Assembly (NCBI GenBank): GCA_014843695.1
Contig: CM026397.1
Span: forward strand, 45,822,571 to 45,886,570
Source of the DNA: Archivesica marissinica
Lineage: Eukaryota > Mollusca > Bivalvia > Venerida > Vesicomyidae
DNA length: 64,000 nt
Reading direction: 5' to 3'
Both the position numbers and the translations under genes were made by a program. Positions 41,575 to 56,100 of the stretch are shown piece after piece. The stretch's first letter is position 1; every line of letters begins with the position of its first letter. Under the pieces are notes generated by a model. That model ran no database searches, had not been told where the DNA came from, and was given only the letters and a program-made list of their open reading frames with translations.

Positions 41575-42355
41575 TGCGTGTCAGGAAACTAATTTCTTCT
41601 ATACTTTATAATTGTATGTCCATATCGACCAAAATCAATAACTCATTACATAGAGAATATCGTGATGTGTTGTGTATATATTTAGGCGAAATCAACACTT
41701 AAAAACAAAGGCCCATCAATCTTTAGAATGAACACTCTAGTCTGTAAAGAACCAGACAATCTATTATGATACAGCAAATACATCCAAGCTGTGTATGCGC
41801 AACATTCCGCGTCTATGCCGAAAATAAGTCAGACCTACTCAGACAGTGATTTAAGTTTCAACATATACATGTGTTTTTAAAAAGCAACTACATGGGGTAC
41901 CTATATACCTTTGCTTGTTATTTCGTCGGCATTGAGTCTGATAGTGTCGGTATTGGCATCGGTTTGCCGGTATTGGTACAGAAAACAACATATAAAAGAA
42001 TTGGTTTTGTGTTTAATACACTCGGCAATACTCGATAGTGTTGTTTATTTGAATCGTGAATGAGAATCTAAAATTACATCCAGTATCTAGTGTGAGAAGT
42101 AATAAAGTCGTCTCTTTGCTTTTTTGGTATACGCGTCACTATAGAGCCTATACACGGAAACACGGTTTGGCTTATTATATAGTGCGCACCGTTTTGACCT
42201 ACTTTCGCCAAAACGAGACTAACAGGTAAATAAACGTAAATATGCATTACTCGTATAGGAATGACACACCCAAGTGCCACATAATCTTGAAATTTACCAG
42301 TAGTTAGACGCAATATCTGTTCCTACGAATGTATATGGGTTATATGGTTCAGAGA
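41575..42355. other. No gene recognised
   Basis: A repeat piece GGTATACGCGTCACTATAGA (42127-42146) recurs at 44772-44791, with a neighbouring segment inverted (ACACGGAAACACGGTTTGG at about 42152, its complement near 44706). It is probably the remains of a dispersed repeat. Confidence 0.5.
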
Positions 42356-42361
42356 ATTACT

Positions 42362-42560
42362 TAGTGTGTCGTCCATTGTCCAGTGGTACAGTGGTAGAGT
42401 GTCTTATTTGGATTCAAAGGGTCCCGGGTTTGATACTAGTTTGGGGCTCATATAGTGTCATTGAGTGAGGCATCTCAGTACTGGTTAGTGACTTAAGTCT
42501 GCTAAGCCTGTCAATAAAACATGTCAAGGTCCCCACAAGGTGATTGGCATCAATAAAACA
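42362..42560 (+). mobile_element. tRNA-derived SINE (family 5)
   Basis: Box A region CAGTGGTAGAGTG, degenerate box B GGGTTTGATAC, body AGTGTCATTGAGTGAGG and 3' end ACATGTCAAGGTCCCCACAA followed by TAAAACATACAATG. It lies just upstream of LINE A, whose 3' end it shares. Confidence 0.75.
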
Positions 42561-42609
42561 TACAATGTACATAAGTAATTGAATACATTAGTAACATTTA
42601 GGTCACACG

Positions 42610-44160
42610 CACCATATTAACTATATTAACGCATGCCATTGGAATGGCCTCCCTCCCCTCAACGAAGGATCACTGCCGGCCCAATGGAAGTCAGCAAATG
42701 TTGCTCCCATTTACAAAAAGGGGACAAGTCACACCCCACCAACTATAAGCCTATCTCACTGACATGTGTTCTATGCAAGGTTCTAGAACATATACTTAGT
42801 TTCCTCCTCGATAGTAAAACAGTTCACTAACCACAGTATTCTGTACCATTTGCAGCATGGTTTTAGAGAAAAACGGTCATGCGTGACCCAATTAGTAATG
42901 CTAATCAATGACATGGTTACCTCTGTCTACAATAAGCATCAGGTAGATCTCATCCTATTAGACTTCAGTAAGACTTTCGATAAGGTCAATCACGAGAAAG
43001 TACTACTAAAAATGCATGACTATGGAGTTAGAGGTCAAACATTAAGGTGGATTAAGAGTTTTCAAGATAATAGACTCCAGTCAGTTGTCCTTAATGGTAT
43101 TAGTTCAGATGCCATTCCTCTGGAGTCCCACATGGATCCGTACTTGGATCCCTGCTTTTCCTAGCCTATATAAACGACCTCCCACAAAACATCAGTTCCA
43201 AAGTCTGTATCTTTGCAGATGATACTGCAGTCTATCTATCATCTGCAGATGAACTCCAAAACGATCTTAAGAGATTAGAAGGGTGGGAGTTGGAGTGGGA
43301 AATGGAATTTTACCCCTCCAAATATCAAGTTATCCACGTCACCAGAAGGAAACATCCTATTCCCAGTCAATATGAACTCCACTTGAGTGGGTCACCTCAG
43401 CCAACTACCTTGGCGTGGATATCTCAAATAACATGTCGTGGGACACTCTCATAAAAAGGTCAACTAACAAAGCAAACCAAACATTAGGATTCCTACGTAG
43501 AAACCTCCAGGTCAAATCCGAACCCCTTAAGTCCATGGCTTACCAGACACTAGTGAGACCCCAGCTTGAATATGGCTCCGAGATCTGGTTGCCCCATACC
43601 CACACATTGATAGACCATATGAAGGTGTCCAGCGAAGAGCAGCCCGTTGGATAAAGGCTGACTTCTATCGTACATCTAGTGTTACAGACATGCTACATTC
43701 CCCAAATCTATGCAGACTAGATCAACGGCGTATTGACAATAGGTTATCCCTTCTGTATAAATTTCATAATGATCTTGTTGCTATTCCCATTGAAAATTAC
43801 CTCGTTCCCCTCTCCCGTCCTGCTCGCCATTGCCATTCCATAAGCTATAGGTTAATTACAGCAACTACATACTACTACAGGTCTTCCTTTTCCCCCACGA
43901 ACAATCTACCATTGGAACCATCTCCCTCCTGACATTGTCCATCTCCCTACCACAGAGAAATTCAATACGACAGTTTGCCATATTGACCATGCCAGTCCCT
44001 AGTTGTTCTGCGCAGCTGCTTTTATAAACTTTTACCACAACTTATTTTCATTACTTTCTTAAATTATGCTTTTATAACTATTCATACTTTTAACTTCTTT
44101 GTGGGTTTTGACGCGCAACATGTCTACATCCCCGTAAGGGGTTCGACATTAAAGGAAGAT
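42610..44160 (+). mobile_element. LINE A, 5'-truncated non-LTR retrotransposon
   Basis: Contains the C-terminal half of ORF2 from the reverse transcriptase palm onward plus a 3' UTR ending CATCCCCGTAAGGGGTTCGA, CATTAAAGGAAG and then GATA/GGTAG microsatellite units. Endonuclease and ORF1 are missing. Confidence 0.85.
42640..43995 (+). pseudogene. LINE A reverse transcriptase remnant
   Basis: Pieces in several frames give the reverse transcriptase motifs in order: KGDKSHPTNYKPISLT (42717-42765), QHGFREKRSCVTQL, DLILLDFSKTFDKVNHE (42950-42997), QGSVLGP-type turn region near 43130, FADDT catalytic box (43212-43226), YLGVDISNNMS (43408-43440), QTLVRPQLEYGSEIW and a C-terminal tail. Frame changes near 42710, 43140 and 43380 and stop codons make it inactive. 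It belongs to the jockey/CR1-like group by general pattern; the clade was not determined. Confidence 0.85.
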
Positions 44161-44232
44161 AGATAAAGGTAGGTAGATAAGGGTAGGTCGGGTAGGGGGT
44201 AGGGTAGGGGTAGGGTAGGTAGGTAGGTATTT
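44155..44232. repeat. GATA/GGTAG microsatellite tail of LINE A
   Basis: GATAGATAAAGGTAGGTAG passing into GGGTAGGGTAGGTAG units, directly after the LINE 3' end. Confidence 0.9.
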
Positions 44233-44234
44233 TG

Positions 44235-47145
44235 GTATACGATACTATGTACAGTCCAGCCCCAGCTTTACCATTTTTGCTGAGCTGCTGGCCACTGTAC
44301 CACTCGGGACTGTTTTTGACCTTAGTATGTGGTTATTTTCAACATTATGTGTCTCAAATGAGATGTTTATCAACGGTCCATGACAAATGCCACCCTGTCA
44401 TATTCAGTAGTGTGTGCTGGGAGTAACCAGTATATGTGGATGAATAAGTTACTACCCGAAATCATCGTTAGACGAAAGGGTTTTTTAGACGAAACTAGTA
44501 CGTGAATTCGTGTTTACTCTCGAATATTCACTTCTGTTATCAGTAGTTATATAAATACTAATATAATACAGTTACAAAACAACCTAGCAAAGTAAACAGA
44601 GTATGTCGAAGGTAGTATATTGCCAAAATACGCTAAACCGGTGATTTTATAAGGAACGGTTTTAATGTTTGTTTACCTGTTTATAAGAATCTGGGTCAAG
44701 ACGGTGTCCAAACCGTGTTTCCGTGTATTGATGACGTATCGCGCAACTACCGAGCTCTTTGCTTTTTTGGTATACGCGTCACTATAGAGCATATTGATAA
44801 TAGCTTTATAAATAGCGATCGCGTACCATTCTATAAATATCGACTACGAACCGATCCATAAATAACGATTACGAACGCTTCTATAAATATAGACCGTTTA
44901 CAACGGACTTAGGCCTCAATCGTTTCATAAGCTTCACGAACGGGTAAGTTCATTATATTATTCAAACTCGGCGTACGTTTTTATCGCGTAAGAAATCCTA
45001 ATTATACGCTATATACAAACTTAACCTATGTACTTTAGCGAAAATGAATAATATATATCTTATCTCGTTACGTATAATTCCATAAAAACGCGATAAATTA
45101 TTACTAATCCGTTTTAGAGGGGCATGTCACTAGACAACTCATAGACATAGCGTATATGATACACGAATAAAGTACACGTATTTTATCGTATAGAGTGATA
45201 CAACGATTAATATAAATGTCTAATCGTTAATACGTGGTGTTCCATGTCCTTTAACATAATTAACTGAATCCAAGCGGTATGAGGTATGCCTGTCAGGCCT
45301 TCCGTATGTTGGCCCTAAATAATCTTAACAATTTATCTGGGAATGCGAGAGAAATTTCTAGCCCAAACTGACACAGGTAATTATAAATATCGCATGGCAA
45401 ATTGTTTCATGATTCTAAGCAAATTTAAGTAATTAATACGTTTACATACCACGGTTGTCAATGCCAGCCGTTAAAATCTAAAAGTAAGACGGGTAATTAA
45501 TTACGAATTACTACAAATCGACGCGGAAATCCGTAAATGTAATTAAGAAATGTTAAATGTCAAATAGTTGTTTCGCGATCGTGCTAGCATAAATTTGTAT
45601 AAACTAATTACATCCCCTGTTCAGTGCGATAATGATAATCACGTGATCGGTGTTACATTGCGCATCCTTTATTAGAGTTGTACATATCCGTTGTAGGATT
45701 GCAACATGCGTATGTCTCCCCGTGCTAATAGTCAATGTTGTTATCATAATACGCCTATCAGTTTCATGCATTGCTGCGAAGCCTATTTTATGGCAATAGC
45801 GGCTGTAATACATGCGTTATTTGATAGAGGACGTCGCTCGGAGATTAGGGTTCGAACATGGCTTATGAATGTATACGTCCAGACTGGTGTGACAACTGTG
45901 TGGTCGCTATATGAAACAGGAAAATGTTGCTTTCCAATAAAATATGCTCATCTGTTAGCCTTCCGTATTTATTTATCATCGACCCCCTTGTTAATCGGGG
46001 TGACGCCTCTAAAAGTGCATTCGTTAATTCATTTTTGTTGCAGGATAGTGTAATACGCTCCAATTCCAGAACCATACAGGCGCGTAGCTGCCATTAGGCC
46101 AAAAGGCCCGGGCCTGCACATCAGTATTTATACGGATATCCATAATTCGATTATTAGATATAGGGGTAGCGCCGCGTATGAGCACGATCTATGCTGTTTA
46201 TAATGGAGCTAAAAGACTTGGCCTACGAATCTGAAGTCATCAATGTTTCTACTCGGCGTTAGAGCGTATACATCTGTATAATTCGACGTAGCTCGGCGAG
46301 ACCGATCCGACGATATATTTCCTTTATTTATACGGCGAGTAGTTTTCGAGATATAGAGGTTTAAAGATTTTATATATCCTTAAAGTCCCGATAATGAAAA
46401 TGAAAAATATTTAAACGTAAGTAACGTTACTATACGTTAGTTCTAATATACGCGTATCGTCGTCACGAGTCCGACGCTACCCTTCATTTTGATCTATCAT
46501 TATTCGATATATCTATAATACTGATTATCTCCCTTTAATCGTAAATAAGTTTGAAGAAAAATGAACGTCCTATCTATCAGGGGGTTTCGATAATCTTACT
46601 AAACGATTATACGTTCCGCGCCTACGATTTTCAAAATGGAGGATAAAATGGCGGGAAAACACTATCTCTCTTATTAATGGTCCATTCGACTCGGGGTGTG
46701 TCGCTCCATTTATGTCCGTATCTACCCTTAGTTCTAATTACGTAGCTAATGTCCGTACACAATTACCCCTCTCTACCCATTCTCATTATACCGATAAAAT
46801 GATTATATTTATTATCGTCATTTCGATCGTAAGATGTTGATGGCCGCGATACTATTATATAATACGTATAAGTACCTAAATATCCTTACACTTTGGCATC
46901 CGATACTTAAGTCGCAAAGGACTGAGCGTGTTTATAGTTTCCGGAATATTGCATCAGTCAGTCGTTGACGTCACGAACTCATGCCTAGACACGTATAGAC
47001 CTATCCTATAAATGAACTAAGTTACTATAAATAGAAAACTAGTTGGAACAGGCTGTTTATATTCATCCAATCAGAACGTATTGCTATAAATAACAATGAC
47101 ATACGTTACTATAAATAGAAAACTAGTTAGAAACGGTATTGCTAT
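44235..47145. other. 2.9 kb without a recognised gene
   Basis: Unique, AT-rich, CpG-containing sequence. It holds a solo family-4 SINE tail (about 45545-45600, TTGTTTCGCGATCG), a hAT-like terminus at about 46077 (CAGGCGCGTAGCTGCC, then AGGCCCGGGCCT), and two direct copies of TACTATAAATAGAAAACTAG (about 47022 and 47108). A 115-codon plus frame at 45706-46053 has no recognised family. Confidence 0.5.
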
Positions 47146-47147
47146 TT

Positions 47148-47290
47148 TGCACGTAAAAGAACCATATCAGACTCTGGATTGGGTCTCTGTCTGTATCATC
47201 GCACTATCCTCCAAATATCTAAAATGACTAATCTCTTCAGGAGGCGTCGCTCATATGGGCAACCGCTGGCGACGATAAATAAACGTAAAG
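47148..47290 (+). mobile_element. SINE family 2, 5'-truncated
   Basis: Starts in the middle of the core (CACGTAAAAGAACC) and keeps the whole 3' tail (CGTCGCTCATATGGGCAACC, GATAAATAAACG). Confidence 0.85.
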
Positions 47291-47428
47291 AACACAAAAT
47301 TAGATATTGTATTCCCGCACACGATGTATGCATATCCTCATCCACAGTACTATATTATAATAGTGCACTGCTTTTAATAATCTGCTTTCTAAATCCTATA
47401 TATAAATTTACGAAGGTCTCGAATTTAT

Positions 47429-47640
47429 GTATGTTCACCATATCTACATACATTACTACAAGATATACTCACACTATCTCACAATATCTACATACATTGC
47501 TACAAGATATACACACTGTCCCACCATATATACATACATTACTACAAGATATACAAACTATCTCACCATATCTACATATATTACAACAATATAAATCCAC
47601 TATCTCACCATATCTACATACATTACTAATAGATACAGCT
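47429..47640 (-). repeat. 42-bp satellite, left outlier block
   Basis: Five units of the 42-bp satellite in minus orientation, cut off from the main array by a LINE. Its sequence 47445-47580 matches 52660-52760 including the rare CACTGTCCCACCATATA variant, so it is part of the same higher-order block. Confidence 0.92.
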
Positions 47641-48760
47641 ACAAGATACAAAATTTATTTTGAGTCGGCATGATTAAACAATGAACATTAGCTATGCATA
47701 GCTATTAACCGACATGATAAACATATAGTATAAGTTTAACAAATGTATATATACCTGAAATGAAGAATGTATTTGAGATGTCTAGCATTTTAAACTCAAA
47801 TGATTAATAAATAACTTGTAAATTAGATTATAACTTAGCGCAAGGCAAGCATGCTCCTGTTTACAAGGGGTAGCAAATATAACTATAAATCAAAGCATAA
47901 AAACATAAACAGCTAGGATGCACAAATATGCCATACATATGCAAACCAGGAATTAAAATTGTAATACATGCAGCATATTATATAAGACATTATGACATTA
48001 AGCTATACAAGCAACTTAAAACAACAATAAAACTAACCATTATCAATACAGAAGGAGCAGTGGCAGCTATCTCCCCTCCAGGCGCCGACCAGGCTCCGAA
48101 ACTGATTGAAGTTTGTTTCTTCCCGAAAGTGTTGGGGTAAAGTGTTCCAGAGCTTGGCAGCGCTGTAGCGGAAAGAGCTTAAACCATAGCTACTCGTTCT
48201 CACCTGTGGCACTGCTGCAGTGTTGGTATATCTAAAAGAATATGAGCTGTTTTTAATATTTAAAAGATCATGTAGATACGCTGGAGTTTGTTTAAAAATA
48301 ATGTTATAACTTTCAAGTGCCATGTATCGCATACGACGAACTTTTAGTGTTGGTAATTGAGATTTTTCTAAAAGGGATACATAGCTAGATTTGTAATCAT
48401 TATATATAAATTTGAGAGCTCTCTCTTGAATTTTTTCTATCTTCTTGGTGTTTACCTCACCACAGAAGTGCCATGTCAGAGGACAATAATTAAAATTGGA
48501 CATGATAAAAGAGTAATATATATTGAGCTTACCTAGCTTACAAAGATATTTACCTATTCTTTTTAAAACATTCAACTGTCTGGATGCCTTTTTACACACA
48601 TTGGACACATGGCTATTAAAATTTAACTTAAAATCAAGTGATACGCCTAAAAGCTTCACTTCTTCATCACATAAAACTTCATTATTATCTAAACAAAAAG
48701 AAATATTACATTTTCTGGTCTTGGAGCCTATGGCAATGGCTTGAAATTTATCAGATATAT
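47641..48760 (-). mobile_element. LINE C, 5'-truncated, inserted in the 42-bp satellite
   Basis: A minus-strand non-LTR retrotransposon with the 3' part of ORF2 and about 390 bases of 3' UTR. It separates two satellite blocks. Both junctions lie in AAATTTAT-containing sequence, but a target duplication is not certain. Confidence 0.85.
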
Positions 48761-48764
48761 ACAC
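48033..48764 (-). CDS. LINE C ORF2 C-terminal region (partial)
   Basis: An uninterrupted frame of about 243 codons after the reverse transcriptase core: DKFQAIAIGSK, KLLGVSLDFKLNFNSHV, YYSFIMSNFNYCPLTWHF, IEKIQERALKFIYNDY, then SAAKLWNTLPQHFRE and the stop. These are the usual motifs downstream of the FADD box in jockey/CR1-like elements. The frame has no stops, so the copy is young; the upstream part was lost at insertion and the reading frame now continues into satellite. Confidence 0.85.
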   Translation of the reverse strand: MYISDKFQAIAIGSKTRKCNISFCLDNNEVLCDEEVKLLGVSLDFKLNFNSHVSNVCKKASRQLNVLKRIGKYLCKLGKLNIYYSFIMSNFNYCPLTWHFCGEVNTKKIEKIQERALKFIYNDYKSSYVSLLEKSQLPTLKVRRMRYMALESYNIIFKQTPAYLHDLLNIKNSSYSFRYTNTAAVPQVRTSSYGLSSFRYSAAKLWNTLPQHFREETNFNQFRSLVGAWRGDSCHCSFCIDNG

Positions 48765-51700
48765 TATCTCACTATATCTACATTCATTACTACAAGATCT
48801 ACACACTATTTCACCATATATACATTCATTACTACAAGATCTACACACTATTTCACCATATCTACATACATTACTACAATATATATCCACTATCTCACCA
48901 TATTTACGTACATTAATACAAGATATACACAGTATCTCACCATATCTACATACATTACTACAACAAATTATTCACTATCTCACCATATCTACATTCATTA
49001 CTACAAGATATACACAGTATCTCACCATATCTACATACATTACTACAAGAAATTATTCACTATCTCACTATATCTACATTCATTACTACAAGATATACAC
49101 ACTATCGCACCATATCTACATACATTACTACAATAACTACACACTGTCTCACCATATCTACATACATTACTACAAGATATACACACTATCTCACCATATC
49201 TACGTACATTACTACAAGATATACACACTATCGCACCATATCTACATACATTACTACAATAACTACACACTCTCTCACCATATCTACCTACATTACTACA
49301 AGATATACACACTATCTCACCATATCTACGTACATTACTACAAGATATACACACTATCTCACCATATCTACATATATTACACCAATATATATCCACTATC
49401 TCACCATATCTACGTACATTACTACAAGATATACACACTATCTCACAATATCTACATTCATTACTACAAGATCTACACACTATTTCACCATACATACATT
49501 CATTACTACAAGATCTACACATTATATCACAATATCTACATACATTACTGCAAGATATATCCACTATCTCACCATATGTACATACATTACTACAAGATAT
49601 ACACAGTATCTCACCATATCTACGTACATTACTACAAGATATACACACTATCGCACCATATCTACGTACATTACAAGATATACACACTATCTCACCATAT
49701 CTACATACATTACTACAGGAAATACACACGATCTCACCATATCTACGTACATTACAACAATATAAATCCACTATCTCACCATATTTACATATATTACTAC
49801 AAGATATACACAGTATCTCACCATATCTACATACATTACATTACTACAATAACTACACACTGTCTCACCATATCTACGTATATTACTACAAGATATACAC
49901 ACTATCTCACAATATCTACGTACATTACTACAAGATATACACACTATCTCACCATATCTATATATAGTACTACAATATATATCCACTATCTCACCATATC
50001 TACGTACATTACTAATATATATATATACACTATCTCACAATATCTACATTCATTACTACAAGATCTACACACTATTTCACCATATATACATTCATTACTA
50101 CAAGATCTACACACTATATCACCATATATACATACATTACTACAAGATATATCCACTATCTCACCGTATGTACATACATTACTACAATATAAATCCACTA
50201 TCTCACCATATCTACATACATTACTAAAATATATATCCACTATCTCACCATATCTACATACATTACTACAATAACTACACACTGTCTCACCATATCTACA
50301 TACATTACTACAAGATATACACACTATCTCACCATATATACGTACATTACTACAAGATATACACACTATCTCACCATATCTACATATATTACTACAATAT
50401 ATACACACTATCGCACCATATCAGCGTACATTACGATAAGATATATACACTATCTCACTATATCTACATACATTACTACAAGATCTACACACTATTTCAC
50501 CATATATACATTCATTACTACAAGATCTACACACTATATCACCATATCTACATACATTCCTACAAGATATATCCACTATCTCACCATATTTACATACATT
50601 TCTACAAGATATAGACAGTATCTCACCATATCTACATACATTACTACAAGATATACACACTATCGCACCATATCTACATACATTACTACAATAACTACAC
50701 ACTGTTTCACCATATCTACATACATTACTACAATATATACACACTATCTCACCATATCTACATACATTACTACAAGATATACACAGTATCTCACCATATC
50801 TACATACATTACTACAAGAAATTAGTCACTATCTCACCATATATACATTCATTACTACATGATATACACACTATCGCACCATATATACATTCATTACTAC
50901 AAGATATACACACTATGTCACCATATCTACAAACATTGCTACAAAATATACACACTATCGCACCATATCTACTTACATTACTACAATATCTACAAACTAT
51001 CTCACCATATCTACATACATTACTACAAGATATACACACTATCGCACCATATCTACGTACATTACCACCATATATACACACTATCTCACCATATCTACCT
51101 ACATTACAATAAGATATAGACAACTATCTCACCATATCTACAAACATTGCTACAAAATATACACACTATGTCACCATATCTACATACATTACTACAAGAT
51201 ATACACACCATATCACCATATCTACATACATTACTACAAGATATACACACTATCTCACCATATCTATATATAGTACTACAATATATATCCACTATCTCAC
51301 CATATCTACATACATTACTAAAATATATATATATATACACTATCTCACCATATCTACATCCATTACTACAAGATATACACACTATTTCACCATATATACA
51401 TTCATTACCACATGATATACACACTATATCACCATATCTATATATAGTACTACAATATATATCCACTATCTCACCATATCTGCATACATTTCTAAAATAT
51501 ATATACACTATCTCACCATAATTATCTACATCCATTACTACAAGATATACACACTATTTCACCATATATACATTCATTACCACAAGATATACACACTATA
51601 TAACCATATCTACATATATTACTACAAAAAATACACACTATCGCACCATATCTGCGTACATTACTATAAGATATACACACTATCTCACCATATCTACGTA

Positions 51701-53130
51701 TATTACAACAATATAAATCCACTATCTCACCATATCTACATACATTACTACAAGATATACACACTATTGCACCATATCTACATACACTACTACAATAACT
51801 ACACACTGTCTCACCATAGCTACGTACATTACTACAAGATATACACACTATGTCACCATATCTACAAACATTGCTACAAAATATACACACTATCGCACCA
51901 TATATATTTACATTACTACAATATCTACAAACTATCTCACCATATCTACATACATTACAACAAGATATACACACTATCGCACCATATCTACGTACATTAC
52001 CACCATATATACACACTATCTCACCATATCTACCTACATTACTATAAGATATAGACACTATCTCACCATATCTACACACATTGCTACAAAATATACACAC
52101 TATGTCACTATATCTACATACATTACTACAAGATATACACACCATATCACCATATCTACATACATTCCTACAAGATATATCCACTATCTCACCATATTTA
52201 CATACATTACTACAAGATATACACAGTATCTCACCATATCTACGTACATTACTACAAGATATACATACTATCGCACCATATATACATACATTACCCTAAT
52301 AACTACACACTGTCTCACCATATCTACATACATTACTACAAGATATACACACTATCTCACCATATCTACATACATTACTACAAGATATACACACTATAAA
52401 TACATACATTACTACAATATATACACACTGTCTCACCATATCTACATACATTACTACAATATATACACACTATATCACCATATCTACATATATTACAACA
52501 ATATATATCCACTATCTCACCATATCTACATATATTTCTACAAGATATACACACTATCTCCCCATATATACGTACAGTGCTACTAAATATACACACTATC
52601 TCACTAAATCTACATACATTACTACAAGATATATCACTATCTCACAATATCTACATACATTACTACAAGATATACTCACACTATCTCACAATATCTACAT
52701 ACATTGCTACAAGATATACACACTGTCCCACCATATATACATACATTACTACAAGATATACACACTATCTCACCATATCTACGTACATTACTACAAGATA
52801 TACACACTATAACACCATATCTACATACATTCCTACAAGATATATCAACTATCTCACCATATTTACATACATTACTACAAGATATACACAGTATCTCACC
52901 ATATCTACGTACATTACTACAAGATATACACACTATCGCACCATATCTACATTCATTACTAAAAAGATATACACACTATCGCACCATATATACATACATT
53001 ACTACAATAACTACACACTGTATCACCATATCTATGTACATTACTACAAGATATACACACTATCTCACCATATCTACGTACATTACTACAAAATATACAC
53101 ACTATCTCACTATATATACGTACATTAGTA
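48757..53130 (-). repeat. 42-bp satellite, left arm (minus orientation)
   Basis: About 104 units. On the minus strand the unit is GTATGTAGATATGGTGAGAT plus AGTGTGTATATCTTGTAGTAAT. Variants (GCGATAG, TTAGTAGC, AATAATTTCTTG, TATATATATATTAG) recur in fixed order and define higher-order repeats. The open frames on both strands (14-residue repeats) are a consequence of the 42-base period. Confidence 0.95.
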
Positions 53131-56100
53131 CAACATATACACTAGTAATATATGTAGATATGGTGATATAGTGTGTATATCTTGTAGTAATGAATGTATA
53201 TATGGTGCGATAGTGTGTAGATCTTGTAGTAATGAATGTATATATGGTGAGATAGTGAATAATTTCTTGTAGTAATGTATGTAGATATGGTGAGATACTG
53301 TGTATATCTTGTAGTAATGTATGTAGATATTGTGAGATAGTGGATATATCTTGTAGTAATGTATGTAGATTTGGTGAGATAGTGTGTATATTTTGTAGTA
53401 ATGTACGTAGATATGGTGAGATAGTGTGTATATCTTGTAGTAATGTATGTATATATGGTGAGATAGTGTGTATATATTGTAGTAATATATGTAGATATGG
53501 TGATATAGTGTGTATATCTTGTAGTAATGTATGTATATATGGTGCGATAGTGTGTATATCTTGTAGTAATGAATGTATATATGGTGAGATAGTGAATAAT
53601 TTCTTGTAGTAATGTATGTAGATATGGTGAGATACTGTGTATATCTTGTAGTAATGTACATAAATATTGTGAGATAGTGGATATATCTTGTAGTAATGTA
53701 TGTAGATTTGGTGAGATAGTGTGTATATTTAGTAGCACTGTACGTATATATGGGGAGATAGTGTGTATATCTTGTAGAAATGTATGTATATATGGTGAGA
53801 TAGTGGATATATATTATTGTAATATATGTAGATATGGTGATATAGTGTGTATATATTGTAGTAATGTATGTAGATATGGTGAGACAGTGTGTATATATTG
53901 TAGTAATGTATGTATATATAGTGAGATAGTGTGTATATCTTGTAGTAATATACGTATATATGGTGAGATAGTGTGTATATCTTGTAGTAATGTACGTAGA
54001 TATGGTGAGATAGTGTGTATATCTTGTAGTAATGTATGTAGATATGGTGTGACAGTGTGTAGTTATTGTAGTAATGTATGTAGATATGGTGCGATAGTGT
54101 GTATATCTTGTAGTAATGTACGTAGATATGGTGAGATACTGTGTATATCTTGTAGTAATGTATGTAGATATGGTGCGATAGTGTGTATATTTTGTAATAA
54201 TGTATGTAGATATGGTGAGATAGTGGATTTATATTGTTGTAATATACGTAGATATGGTGAGATAGTGTGTATATCTTATAGTAATGTACGCAGATATGGT
54301 GCGATAGTGTGTATTTCTTGTAGTAATATATGTAGATATGGTGCGATAGTTTGTATTTCTTGTAGTAATGTATGTAGATATGGTGATATGGTGTGTATAT
54401 CTTGTAGTAATGTATGTAGATATGGTGAGATAGTGTGTATATCTTGTAGTAATGTATGTAGATATGGTGAGATAGTGTGTATATCTTGTAGTAATGTATG
54501 TAGATATGGTGAGATAGTGTGTATATTTAGTAGTAATGTATGTAGATATGGTGAGATAGTGTGTATATCTTGTAGTAATGTATGTAGATATGGTGAGATA
54601 GTGTATATATATTGTAGTAATGTATGTAGATATGGTGATATAGTGTGTATATCTTGTAGTAATGAATGTATATATGGTGCGATAGTGTGTAGATCTTGTA
54701 GTAATGAATGTATATATGGTGAGATAGTGAATAATTTCTTGTAGTAATGTATGTAGATATGGTGAGATACTGTGTATATCTTGTAGTAATGTACGTAAAT
54801 ATTGTGAGATAGTGGATATATCTTGTAGTAATGTATGTAGATTTGGTGAGATAGTGTGTATATTTAGTAGCAATGTACGTATATATGGGGAGATAGTGTG
54901 TATATCTTGTAGAAATGTATGTATATATGGTGAGATAGTGGATATATATTGTTGTAATATATGTAGATATGGTGATATAGTGTGTATATATTGTAGTAAT
55001 GTATGTAGATATGGTGAGACAGTGTGTATATATTGTAGTAATGTATGTATATATAGTGAGATAGTGTGTATATCTTGTAGTAATGTACGTATATATGGTG
55101 AGATAGTGTGTATATCTTGTAGTAATGTACGTAGATATGGTGAGATAGTGTGTATATCTTGTAGTAATGTATGTAGATATGGTGTGACAGTGTGTAGTTA
55201 TTGTAGTAATGTATGTAGATATGGTGCGATAGTGTGTATATCTTGTAGTAATGTACGTAGATATGGTGAGATACTGTGTATATCTTGTAGTAATGTACGT
55301 AGATATGGTGAGACAGTGTGTATATTTTGTAATAATGTATGTAGATATGGTGAGATAGTGGATTTATATTGTTGTAATATACGTAGATATGGTGAGATAG
55401 TGTGTATATCTTATAGTAATGTACGCAGATATGGTGCGATAGTGTGTATTTCTTGTAGTAATATATGTAGATATGGTGCGATAGTGTGTATTTCTTGTAG
55501 TAATGTATGTAGATATGGTGATATGGTGTGTATATCTTGTAGTAATGTATGTAGATATGGTGACATAGTGTGTATATTTTGTAGCAATGTTTGTAGATAT
55601 GGTGAGATAGTGTGTATATCTTATAGTAATGTAGGTAGATATGGTGAGATAGTGTGTATATATGGTAGTAATGTACGTAGATATGGTGCGATAGTGTGTA
55701 TATCTTGTAGTAATGTATGTAGATATGGTGAGAGTTTGTAGATATTGTAGTAATGTAAGTAGATATGGTGCGATAGTGTGTATATTTTGTAGCAATGTTT
55801 GTAGATATGGTGACATAGTGTGTATATCTTGTAGTAATGAATGTATATATGGTGAGATAGTGTGTATATCTTGTAGTAATGTATGTATATATGGTGAGAT
55901 AGTGTGTATATTTTGTAGTAATGTATGTAGATATGGTGAGATAGTGTATATATCTTGTAGTAATGTATGTAGATATGGTGAGATAGTGTGTATATCTTGT
56001 AGTAATGTATGTAGATATGGTGAGATAGTGTGTATATCTTGTAGTAATGTATGTAGATATGGTGAGATAGTGTGTATATCTTGTAGTAATGTATGTAGAT

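Noticed and set aside
45706..46053. 115-codon plus-strand frame
   Set aside because: No recognisable domain and it ends near a hAT-like terminus; probably chance or transposon residue.
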